Assembly (NCBI GenBank): GCA_004366195.1
Contig: ML214168.1
Location: 571 to 17,803 of the forward strand
Direction of reading: 5' to 3'
Length of the DNA stretch: 17,233 nucleotides
Source: Actinomycetota bacterium
Lineage (GTDB): Bacteria; Actinomycetota; UBA4738; HRBIN12
The notes beneath the pieces are model-generated. The model searched no databases and was not told where the DNA came from. It saw only the letters and a program-made list of their open reading frames with translations. Both the position numbers and the translations under genes were made by a program. Every line of letters starts with the position of its first letter. The first letter of the stretch is position 1. Below, one piece after another: positions 6,708-13,615 of this stretch.

Positions 6708-8248
6708 GGCTCCGCCGCGACCTCGCGCGGGAGCGTCCTCGGCCCGTCGGCGCTCGGGTGGCGGAGCGGCATCCGGACGGTGAAGCGGCTCCCCTCCCCC
6801 TCGACGCTCTCCACCTCGACGCCCCCTCCGAGGTGCTGGACGAGGTCCCGGACGAGCGAGAGCCCGAGCCCGGCCCCTCGGAAGGTGCGCGTGCTGGACT
6901 GGTCCACCTGGTAGAAGCGCTCGAAGATCTTCGGGATCTCCGTCTCGGGGATCCCGATGCCGTGGTCCCGGACGGAGAAGACGAGCCACCCGTCCTCGGT
7001 CGCCGCCTCCAGCTCGCACGGGGACCCCTCCGGTGAGTACTTCAGCGCGTTGTCCAGGAGGTTCTGCAGCACGCGCGAGAGCAGCTCTCGATCGGTGGTG
7101 AGCACCGGGATGTCCCGGGGGATCCGCACGACCACGCGGCCCGCCTCGGGCGCGAGCCCCTCCACCACCTCGCGGACCAGGTCCTCGAAGAGGACGCGCC
7201 CGATCGACAGGGGGAGCTGGCGGCTCTCGATGCGCGAGGCCGTGAGGAGGTTCTCCACCAGGCGGAGCAGGCGCTCGCTCTGTCGCTCCATCCGCTCCAG
7301 GAACTCCTCGCGCAGGGTGCGGTCCTCCGCGAACTCCGGCTGTCGCAGGGTCTTCGCGTAGCCGAGCAGGGCCGTCACCGGCGTGCGGAGCTCGTGGGAG
7401 ACGACGGCCACGAACTCGCCCTTCATCCGGTTCAGCTCGCGGAGCTCGTCCACCGTGCGGTGCTCCTTCTCCAGGAGCTCCTCCAGACGCGCGGCCTGCT
7501 CCGCGAGGAGCCGGTTCTGCTCGGCGAGGCGGTCGGCCAGGGCCCGGCTCCGGAAGTACATCTGGCGGGCGAACACCAGCGGCCCGAGGAACACGGCCAC
7601 CGACCAGAAGCCCTCGGAGAGGTAGAAGCGGGCGATCACCCCGCCGAACAGGCCGAGGCCGAGGTACGCGAGGAGGAACTCGTAGGGGGCCGAGCCGTGC
7701 ATCCCCCGCAGGACCTGCAGGACCCCCACGCCGCGCAGGAGCGAGTGGTACAGCGCGACGAGGAGGGCGTTCAGCGAATACGCGGCGACCGCAGCGAGGA
7801 GCACCCCGGCCACGAAGGGAGGGGCGGGGCCGCCGGTCTCGGCGACCGCGTGGAACAGCAGCCCGCCCGTGAGGGTGGAGGCCGCCATCTGGGCGCGGTT
7901 GAAGAGCGCGAGCAGCACGGGCATCTCGCGACGGAGCTCCCGGGGGTCGGCCGAGCCGACGAACGCGACGGCCGCCGCGACCGGCGGGGGGAACACGATG
8001 GCGGCCCCGAGCAGGATGGGGAAGCTGAGCGAGAGCTGGAGGCCGCCCCATCCCGGCACCGGGATGAGGTCGACGACGGCCACCGCAAGGGCGAACAGCA
8101 GGACGTCCGTGCGCAGGAGCTCCTGCCGCTCGCCGGGGAGCGCGACCGCGAGGTAGGCGAGGACGGGTGCGCCGACGGCGAGCTGGAGCCAGAGCGTGCG
8201 CCGGTCCCGGGGCTCGGACCGGACCGAGATCGATGCGCGCTCCTCCAC
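6704..8248 (-). CDS. Membrane-bound sensor histidine kinase
   Basis: A 514-residue sensor kinase. Residues about 18-235 hold six to eight hydrophobic segments forming an integral-membrane sensor, of the type seen in front of various actinobacterial signalling outputs, with no large external domain. A coiled coil (about 235-275) leads to a HisKA domain with phospho-acceptor H285 in SHELRTP. The HATPase_c domain (about 385-500) shows the N box NLLDNALKYS, G1 DHGIGIP, F box IFERFYQVD and G2 GAGLGLSL. The start is GTG 8248 with GGAGGG about 5 nt upstream; three stops in this frame lie between 8366 and 8336 just upstream. No response regulator gene is in the window. It lies behind larC on the same strand, so co-transcription is possible. 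The stimulus is unknown. Confidence 0.94.
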   Translation of the reverse strand: MEERASISVRSEPRDRRTLWLQLAVGAPVLAYLAVALPGERQELLRTDVLLFALAVAVVDLIPVPGWGGLQLSLSFPILLGAAIVFPPPVAAAVAFVGSADPRELRREMPVLLALFNRAQMAASTLTGGLLFHAVAETGGPAPPFVAGVLLAAVAAYSLNALLVALYHSLLRGVGVLQVLRGMHGSAPYEFLLAYLGLGLFGGVIARFYLSEGFWSVAVFLGPLVFARQMYFRSRALADRLAEQNRLLAEQAARLEELLEKEHRTVDELRELNRMKGEFVAVVSHELRTPVTALLGYAKTLRQPEFAEDRTLREEFLERMERQSERLLRLVENLLTASRIESRQLPLSIGRVLFEDLVREVVEGLAPEAGRVVVRIPRDIPVLTTDRELLSRVLQNLLDNALKYSPEGSPCELEAATEDGWLVFSVRDHGIGIPETEIPKIFERFYQVDQSSTRTFRGAGLGLSLVRDLVQHLGGGVEVESVEGEGSRFTVRMPLRHPSADGPRTLPREVAAEP

Positions 8249-8365
8249 CGTCCCTCCGATCGACCCGCGGGGGCGGCGCCCGCGGCGTTCCCCCTTTCTG
8301 GCACGTCCGGCGGCGTCTGTCGAGGCCCCGCGCGGCTAAGGGGACCGGCCTCAGCGGTGACGCGC

Positions 8366-9089
8366 CTACGACCGGACCCTCGCGCCCCACGATCACGCGC
8401 AGGACGTCGGGGAAATCCAGCCGGTGGGCGCCGGCGCCGTACCCCACGGTGTCCACGACGATCGGGGGGAGCTCGCCGTACCCCTCGACGCATCCGGCGA
8501 GGATCGCGGCGCCGGTCGCCGTGGTGAGTTCAGCGGCCGTGCCCTTGGAGTAGACGGGCGCGCCGGTGAGCAGCTCGACGACGACGGGCGAGGGGATCGG
8601 CATCGCGCCGTGCTCGGTCCGGGCCATGCCGAGCCCGGTCGGGACGGCCGAGGAGAAGACGCGCGAGACGTCGAGGAGCGTCAGGGCGACGGCCGTGCCC
8701 ACCACGTCCACCAGCGAGTCGACGGCGTCGGCCTCGTGGAACGTCACGGCCTCGACCTCCTTGCGATGCACCTTGGCCTCGGCCTCGGCGAGCGAGCGGA
8801 AGATCCGCCGGGCGATCGCGAGGGCCTGGGGTGGGAGGTCGGCCTCGTCGAGGAGCGCGCGGATGCTCCCGTAGGTGCGGATCACGCCGACCGAGCTCGT
8901 GCGCACCGACAGGCGGAGCGCGCGGATGCCCTGCTCCTCCACCTCGTCGAGCTCCAGGTCGAAGGGCTCGAGGGGGAGCTTGGCGAGGTGTCCGCGGACC
9001 TCCTCGAAGTCCGCGCCTGCGTCGATGAGGGCCGCGAGAGCCATGTCGCCGGAGATACCGGCGATGCAGTCGAAGTAGGCGATCCTCAT
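8366..9089 (-). CDS. larC: LarC N-terminal domain (LarC1) protein, abnormal 3' end, LarC2 missing
   Basis: From ATG 9089 the frame encodes a clear LarC (DUF111) N-terminal domain: YFDCIAGISGDM, HEADAVDSLVDVVG, a TATGAAILAG stretch and GYGAG...DFPDVLRV, ending near residue 236. LarC inserts nickel into the nickel-pincer cofactor of lactate racemase-type enzymes. Full LarC is about 390-420 residues, and the C-terminal LarC2 (CTP-binding) part is absent here in all frames. The natural frame meets no stop until about 6099, running through the histidine kinase gene. A +1 shift meets TAG at 8368-8366, taken here as a provisional end. It could be a LarC1-only protein, a frameshift (programmed or sequencing error) or a decaying gene. 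No larA, larB or larE is present in the window. Confidence 0.75.
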
Positions 9090-9101
9090 GCGCCAAACGG
9101 A

Positions 9102-9107
9102 TATAGT
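9102..9107 (+). promoter_or_regulatory. -10 box for the DUF4446-bactofilin-serS operon
   Basis: TATAGT is close to the consensus -10 (TATAAT) and stands out in GC-rich surroundings. It predicts transcription start near 9114, about 46 nt before GTG 9160, which has its own AGGAG ribosome site. No good -35 is seen. It overlaps the divergent larC -10 box. Confidence 0.5.
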
Positions 9108-9110
9108 CTA
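9105..9110 (-). promoter_or_regulatory. -10 box for larC
   Basis: On the minus strand TAGACT (the same hexamer as in front of the Rrf2 gene) lies 15 nt before ATG 9089, giving a leader of about 9 nt. TATATC, slightly downstream, would make it nearly leaderless. No Shine-Dalgarno is present. It overlaps the divergent TATAGT, so the two directions probably compete for polymerase. Confidence 0.45.
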
Positions 9111-9159
9111 GGGCCTCGCGGAAGCCCAGGTCGCGGGCCGTAGCCGCAGGAGCGCACGC

Positions 9160-9648
9160 GTGAGGTTCTCGGTCGAAACGCTCAGCCTGCTGGTGCTGAT
9201 CGCGCTCGGTCTCGGCGCGATGGCGCTGGTCTTCAGCGCGCTCCGCGCCGGCCGTCGCCGCGAGGAGCCGAAGGGTCCGATCCAGCTCGACGACGCGCTG
9301 CGGGGGATCCTCGAGGGGCACGCGAAGCAGCTCTCGCGCCTGGAGGCCGCCGTGCGCTCGCTGCACGCCACCGACAAGGAGCAGCAACGGCTCATCGAGG
9401 GCGCCGTGCGTCACATCGGGCTGGTGCGGTACGACGCGTTCGAGGACGTCGGCGGTCGCCTGTCCTTCAGCTGCGCGCTGCTGGACGACGCCGGCAACGG
9501 CGTCGTCCTGACCTCGATCAACGGCCGGCAGGACGCGCGCGTGTACGCGAAGCCGGTGCTGGGCGGCAAGAGCAGCTACCACCTCTCGGTGGAGGAGGAT
9601 GAGGCGATCCGGCAGGCGCTCGCTCGGGAGGCGGTGGCGACGACGTGA
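9160..9648 (+). CDS. DUF4446 family membrane-anchored protein
   Basis: A 162-residue protein of the DUF4446 family, whose function is unknown. One transmembrane helix lies near the N-terminus (about 7-28, LLVLIALGLGAMALVFSAL). A coiled-coil stretch follows (about 45-80). The conserved C-terminal block contains HIGLVRYDAFEDVGG, NGVVLTSINGR and GKSSYHLS, which are the family hallmarks. GTG 9160 has AGGAG 7 nt upstream. The stop TGA overlaps the GTG of the bactofilin gene, so the two are probably translationally coupled, hinting at a joint role at the membrane. Confidence 0.9.
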   Translation: MRFSVETLSLLVLIALGLGAMALVFSALRAGRRREEPKGPIQLDDALRGILEGHAKQLSRLEAAVRSLHATDKEQQRLIEGAVRHIGLVRYDAFEDVGGRLSFSCALLDDAGNGVVLTSINGRQDARVYAKPVLGGKSSYHLSVEEDEAIRQALAREAVATT

Positions 9649-10106
9649 TCTGGCGGCGCGAGGAGGCGGAGGCGGCCGAGCAGGCGCCGGGAACGGGGGG
9701 ACGACGGATGGCAGACCAGCAGGGCGAGGTCACGATCGTCGGCAAGGGAGCGAAGCTCGAGGGCACGGTCGTCTCGGCCGGCTCGCTCCGGATCGACGGG
9801 CAGGTGAAGGGGCAGATCAACGCGGACGGGGACGTGATGCTCTCTCCGCAGAGTCAGGTGGAGGCCGACATCCGCGCGCAGAACGTCGCGGTGGCCGGCC
9901 GCTTCAAGGGGAACATCGTCGTGAAGGGCCGGGCCGAGATCTCGCGCGGGGGCCGCGTGGACGGCAACATCACCTCGAAGACGCTGGTGATCGAGGAGGG
10001 CGCCGTCTTCCAGGGTCAGTCCATCATGGACCAGCCGCAGGCGGGCCAGGCGCCGGCCCCGCCGGCCCGGGAGGCGGTCCCCGCGCAGCCGGAGAAGGTC
10101 GGGTAG
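9645..10106 (+). CDS. Bactofilin (polymer-forming cytoskeletal protein)
   Basis: A 153-residue bactofilin. The central part (about 25-125) is the repeated six-residue beta-helix pattern of short hydrophobic turns and glycines (GTVVSAGSLRIDGQVKGQI, GRFKGNIVVKGRAEI, GGRVDGNITSKTLVI). It is flanked by a polar N-terminus and a proline/alanine-rich tail. Bactofilins polymerise without nucleotides into membrane-bound scaffolds. GTG 9645 was preferred because it overlaps the preceding stop (GTGA) and yields MIWRREE, similar to the hydrophobic-plus-basic N-terminus that tethers many bactofilins to the membrane. ATG 9708, after a G-rich stretch, is an in-frame alternative that would lose this peptide. 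The stop shares one base with the serS start. Confidence 0.92.
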   Translation: MIWRREEAEAAEQAPGTGGRRMADQQGEVTIVGKGAKLEGTVVSAGSLRIDGQVKGQINADGDVMLSPQSQVEADIRAQNVAVAGRFKGNIVVKGRAEISRGGRVDGNITSKTLVIEEGAVFQGQSIMDQPQAGQAPAPPAREAVPAQPEKVG

Positions 10107-11377
10107 TGCTCGACGTCCGCGCCATCCGGGAGGATCCCGAGCCCTTCCGCCGCGGGCTGGCCCGCCGGGGACTCGGGGAGGCGGTGGACGAGATCCTCGC
10201 CCTCGACGAGCGCAGGCGCTCGCTCACGGCGCGCGTCGAGGAGCTGCGCGCCGAGCGCAACCGCGCCTCGAAGGCGATCGGGAGGGCGGAGGGTGAGGAG
10301 CGCCAGGCGCTGATCGCCCGGGCCGCCGAGTGCTCGGCCGAGCTCGAGCGCCTCGAGCCGGAGCTCGAGGCGGTGGAGCGCGAGCTCGCCGACCTCCTCG
10401 CCCGGACCCCGAACGTGCCCCACGAGAGCGCGCCGGACGGGTTCACCGAGGAGGACGCGGTCGAGGTCCGTCGCCGCGGCGAGCCGCCGACCTTCGACTT
10501 CCCTCCCCGGGACCACGAGGAGCTCGGGGCCCTCCTCGGGGTGCTCGACGTCGAGCGCGGGGCCCGCACGAGCGGCTCGCGGTTCGTGTACCTGCTCGGC
10601 GACCTCGTGCTCGTGCAATGGGCGCTCGTGCGGCACGCCCTCGACATCCTGGTCGGGAAGGGCTTCACGCCCGTGATCCCGCCGGTCCTCGTCCGCGAGG
10701 AGGCGATGTTCGGCACGGGGTTCCTGCCGACCGACGAGGCCAACCTCTACGTGACGACCGAGGACCGCCTGTACCTCGTCGGCACGTCAGAGGTGCCGCT
10801 CGCCGCGTACCGGATGGGCGAGATCATCGACGAGGCCGACCTGCCCCAGCGGTACGCGGGGTACTCCACCTGTTTCCGCCGCGAGGCCGGGAGCTACGGG
10901 AAGGACCTCGGGGGCATGTTCCGGGTGCACCAGTTCGACAAGGTCGAGATGTTCAGCTTCACCCGGCCCGAGGACTCCTACGACGAGCACGAGTTCCTGG
11001 TGAGCATCGAGGAGGAGATCATCGGCAACCTGGAGCTGCCGTACCGGGTGGTGAACATCGCCGCCGGGGACCTCGGTGGCAGCGCGGCGAAGAAGTACGA
11101 CATCGAGGCCTGGCTCCCCGGCCAGGGCCGCTACCGGGAGCTCACGAGTTGCTCGAACTGCACCGACTACCAGGCCCGCCGCCTCCAGACCCGCGTGCGA
11201 CGGGCCGACGGGACGATCGAGGTGCTCCACACCCTGAACGGGACGGCGACGGCGATCGGGCGGACGCTCATCGCGATCCTCGAGAACCATCAGCGGGCCG
11301 ACGGCTCGGTGGCCCTGCCGGCCGCCTTGCACCCGTACCTCCCCGAGGGGCTCCGCGAGCTCCGTCCGCGGACCTAG
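10106..11377 (+). CDS. serS: Seryl-tRNA synthetase
   Basis: A 423-residue class IIa aminoacyl-tRNA synthetase that charges tRNA-Ser (and tRNA-Sec if present) with serine. The N-terminal helical arm (about 25-100, rich in Glu/Arg/Leu heptads) contacts the long variable arm of tRNA-Ser. The catalytic core shows motif 1 around GFTPVIPPVLV, the TSEVPL serine-site loop, motif 2 with FRRE at 257-260, and motif 3 NGTATAIGRT with R386. Length is normal for the family. GTG 10106 was chosen because it overlaps the bactofilin stop (TAGTG), has GGAGAAGG about 7 nt upstream, and gives the usual start LDVRAIREDP. The frame is open further upstream, but that stretch overlaps the bactofilin. Confidence 0.97.
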   Translation: MLDVRAIREDPEPFRRGLARRGLGEAVDEILALDERRRSLTARVEELRAERNRASKAIGRAEGEERQALIARAAECSAELERLEPELEAVERELADLLARTPNVPHESAPDGFTEEDAVEVRRRGEPPTFDFPPRDHEELGALLGVLDVERGARTSGSRFVYLLGDLVLVQWALVRHALDILVGKGFTPVIPPVLVREEAMFGTGFLPTDEANLYVTTEDRLYLVGTSEVPLAAYRMGEIIDEADLPQRYAGYSTCFRREAGSYGKDLGGMFRVHQFDKVEMFSFTRPEDSYDEHEFLVSIEEEIIGNLELPYRVVNIAAGDLGGSAAKKYDIEAWLPGQGRYRELTSCSNCTDYQARRLQTRVRRADGTIEVLHTLNGTATAIGRTLIAILENHQRADGSVALPAALHPYLPEGLRELRPRT

Positions 11378-11440
11378 TTCCCTTGCCCGGACTCAGGCTC
11401 CCCCGTACGGTGGTCGATACCTCGTAACGTGGAGGTCCGC

Positions 11441-13615
11441 GTGAGCGAGCCGAGGGCCCCGGACCGGCTCGAGGAGCCGTTCGGTTCTGCGTTCGACCGG
11501 CTGCCGCTCGCGCTGCTCATCTACGAGCCGGGGCGGTTCGGGATCCTGGCGGCGAACGCGGCGGCCGCAGAGCTCACGGGCTATCCGGTCGGGGAGCTCG
11601 TCGGCGGTCTGCGGATCCTCGATCTCATCCTGCCGGAGGACGTCGAAGCCCTCCGCGCACGGATCCCGGAGACGGGGCCCCTGTTCACGGATCGGTGGCG
11701 GATCCGGCGGGCCGACGGGTCCCTCGCCTGGGTCCAGACCGCGTCGGTGGACGTTTTCTTCGGGGGTCGGCGGGCTCGCCTGCTCGCCGCCCTGGACGTG
11801 ACGGAGCGCGAGCGGGCCCTGGCGGAGCTCCGGGCGAGCGAAGAGCGCCTGCGCACCCTGGTCGGGTCCATCGACGAGGTCCTGTTCGAGTTCGACCGGG
11901 AGGGCACCTGCCTCGGGATCTGGACGGCGAACGAGGCCCTCCTCGTCGCGCCGCGGGAGGAGATGCTCGGACGGACGGTCGTGGAGCTCGTCGGCGAGGA
12001 GCGGGGACGGCCGATCACCGAGGCCATCGCGCGCGTGATCGACACCGGTCGGGCCGAGACGATCGAGTACGAGGTGGACCTGGCCGACGGGACCCATTGG
12101 GCGCTCGCGCGGATCGCGCCGATCCCCGACCGAGAGGGGCGCCCGCGCACGGTCTCGTTCCTCGCGCGGGACATCACGAGCCGCGTCCGGGCCGAGCAGG
12201 AGCTGCGTCGCGCCGAGGAGCGCTGGCGCACCCTCGTCGAGCAGCTCCCCGCGGTGGTCATCGTGGAGCGCCCCAGCCCCCACCCACGGCAGCTCCTGGT
12301 CGAGTACCTCAGCCCTCGGTTCGAGGACATGTACGGCTACACGCTCGAGGAGGCTATGGACCCCTCGCAGTTCGAGCGGACCCTCCATCCGGATGACCGG
12401 GAGCGGGTCCTGGCGGCGAACGCCCGGTCGGAGGCGACCGGGGAGCCGTTCGACGAGACCTACCGGGTGGTCCGCAAGGACGGCCGGGTGATCTGGGTCC
12501 GCAGCACGTCGCGGCTGATCAGGGACGCGGACGGTCGCCCGCTGGAGTGGGTCGGGGTGGAGCTCGACGTCACGGAGCAGATGGAGGCGGCCGAGGCGCT
12601 CCGGCAGGCCGAAGAGCGGTACCGGCTGGTCGTGGAGAACGCGTGGGACCTGATCTCGCTGGTATCCCCGGACGGGACGATCCTCTACGCCTCGCCCTCG
12701 CACCGGACGGTCCTGGGGTACGCGCCGGAGGAGCTCGTGGGGCGCAGCGCGCTCGAGCTCATGGAGCCGGACCTGCCGACGCCGCGGGAGGCGTTCGCGT
12801 GGTGGCTCCACGACGATGGGGACGATGAAGGTGGCTGGACGCGGCGCGTATCGCTCCGCCATCGCGACGGCCGTCGGGTCGTCGTCGAGGCCTCGACGAG
12901 GCCGCTCCGGAACGAGGCGGGGGAGGTCGTGGCGGTGCTGTCGATCGCCCGTGACGTCACCGATCTCGTGCGCGCCGAGGAGGAGCGCCGCGAGCTCCTC
13001 GCCCGCCTGGTCAGCGCGCAAGAAGAGGAGCGGGCGCGGATCGCCGCGGACATCCACGACGACCCCGTCCAGGCGATGGTCGCCGTCGCCATGCAGCTCG
13101 ACCTGCTGGCCGAGGAGTGCGAGGACCAACGGGCCCTGGAGCGCGTCCACCGGCTCCGGGACTCGGTCGGTCGCGCGGTCACCCGCCTGCGCACGCTGCT
13201 GTTCGACCTCGCGCCGCCCTCGATCGAGACGGGGCTCGCGGACTCGGTGATGGAGCTCGCCGCCCGGGGCGAGGAGCTCGGGGTCGCGGTCTCGGTGGAG
13301 GACCGCTCGAGCAGGGAGCTACCGATGGAGGTGCGCACCGCGGCCTTCCGCATCGTCCAGGAGGCGCTCGCCAACGTCCGCAAGCATGCGAGGGCGAGGC
13401 ATGCCCGGGTCCGGATCGAGGACCACGAGGGCGGTGTGCGGATCGTCGTGGAGGACGACGGTGTGGGGATCCCGCCGGACCGGGTCCGGGATGAGCCCGG
13501 TCACTTCGGGCTGCGGGGCATGCGCGAGCGGGCCGCGCTGTTCGGCGGAAGGCTCGAGGTCGGGCCGCGACCGGAGGGTGGGACGCGCGTGGAGGTGTGG
13601 CTCCCTCAGACCTGA
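11441..13615 (+). CDS. Multi-PAS sensor histidine kinase, NarL-type (HisKA_3)
   Basis: A 724-residue kinase without membrane segments, so probably cytoplasmic. Four PAS domains are visible at about 12-125, 135-250, 262-382 and 392-505, joined by short helical linkers of the RAEEERRxLL type. They are followed by a HisKA_3 dimerisation domain with phospho-acceptor H539 (ERARIAADIHDDPVQAM) and a HATPase_c domain (about 625-720) with EALANVRKHA, EDDGVGIPP and GHFGLRGMRERA. This is the NarL/LiaS/DesK kinase class, which normally partners a LuxR-type regulator; none is in the window. GTG 11441 has GGAGG 5 nt upstream; GTG 11429 is an in-frame alternative adding four residues. Ligands cannot be read from sequence. 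The 3' end overlaps the convergent PAS gene. Confidence 0.94.
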   Translation: MSEPRAPDRLEEPFGSAFDRLPLALLIYEPGRFGILAANAAAAELTGYPVGELVGGLRILDLILPEDVEALRARIPETGPLFTDRWRIRRADGSLAWVQTASVDVFFGGRRARLLAALDVTERERALAELRASEERLRTLVGSIDEVLFEFDREGTCLGIWTANEALLVAPREEMLGRTVVELVGEERGRPITEAIARVIDTGRAETIEYEVDLADGTHWALARIAPIPDREGRPRTVSFLARDITSRVRAEQELRRAEERWRTLVEQLPAVVIVERPSPHPRQLLVEYLSPRFEDMYGYTLEEAMDPSQFERTLHPDDRERVLAANARSEATGEPFDETYRVVRKDGRVIWVRSTSRLIRDADGRPLEWVGVELDVTEQMEAAEALRQAEERYRLVVENAWDLISLVSPDGTILYASPSHRTVLGYAPEELVGRSALELMEPDLPTPREAFAWWLHDDGDDEGGWTRRVSLRHRDGRRVVVEASTRPLRNEAGEVVAVLSIARDVTDLVRAEEERRELLARLVSAQEEERARIAADIHDDPVQAMVAVAMQLDLLAEECEDQRALERVHRLRDSVGRAVTRLRTLLFDLAPPSIETGLADSVMELAARGEELGVAVSVEDRSSRELPMEVRTAAFRIVQEALANVRKHARARHARVRIEDHEGGVRIVVEDDGVGIPPDRVRDEPGHFGLRGMRERAALFGGRLEVGPRPEGGTRVEVWLPQT
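12227..12580 (+). repeat. PAS-module duplicate, copy in the histidine kinase
   Basis: This stretch encodes the third PAS module of the histidine kinase. Protein and DNA closely match the stretch at 13705-14061 on the opposite strand: both read RTLVEQLPA at the start, FERxLHPDDR-RVLAANAR in the middle, TGEPFDE and KDGRV later, and LDVTEQ at the end. The two therefore form a degenerate inverted repeat of about 355 bp. Confidence 0.7.

Noticed and set aside
6099..8365. Continuation of the larC frame through the histidine kinase gene into the Rrf2 region
   Set aside because: The translation is Arg/Pro/Gly/Ala-rich without any motif, while another frame over the same bases encodes a complete histidine kinase.
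9599..10105. Upstream extension of serS
   Set aside because: It overlaps the bactofilin gene. GTG 10106 with GGAGAAGG upstream gives the standard SerS N-terminus.
11364..11373. GTCCGCGGAC palindrome at the end of serS as a terminator
   Set aside because: It lies within the coding sequence, has no loop-forming spacer and no U tract, and short GC palindromes are common here.
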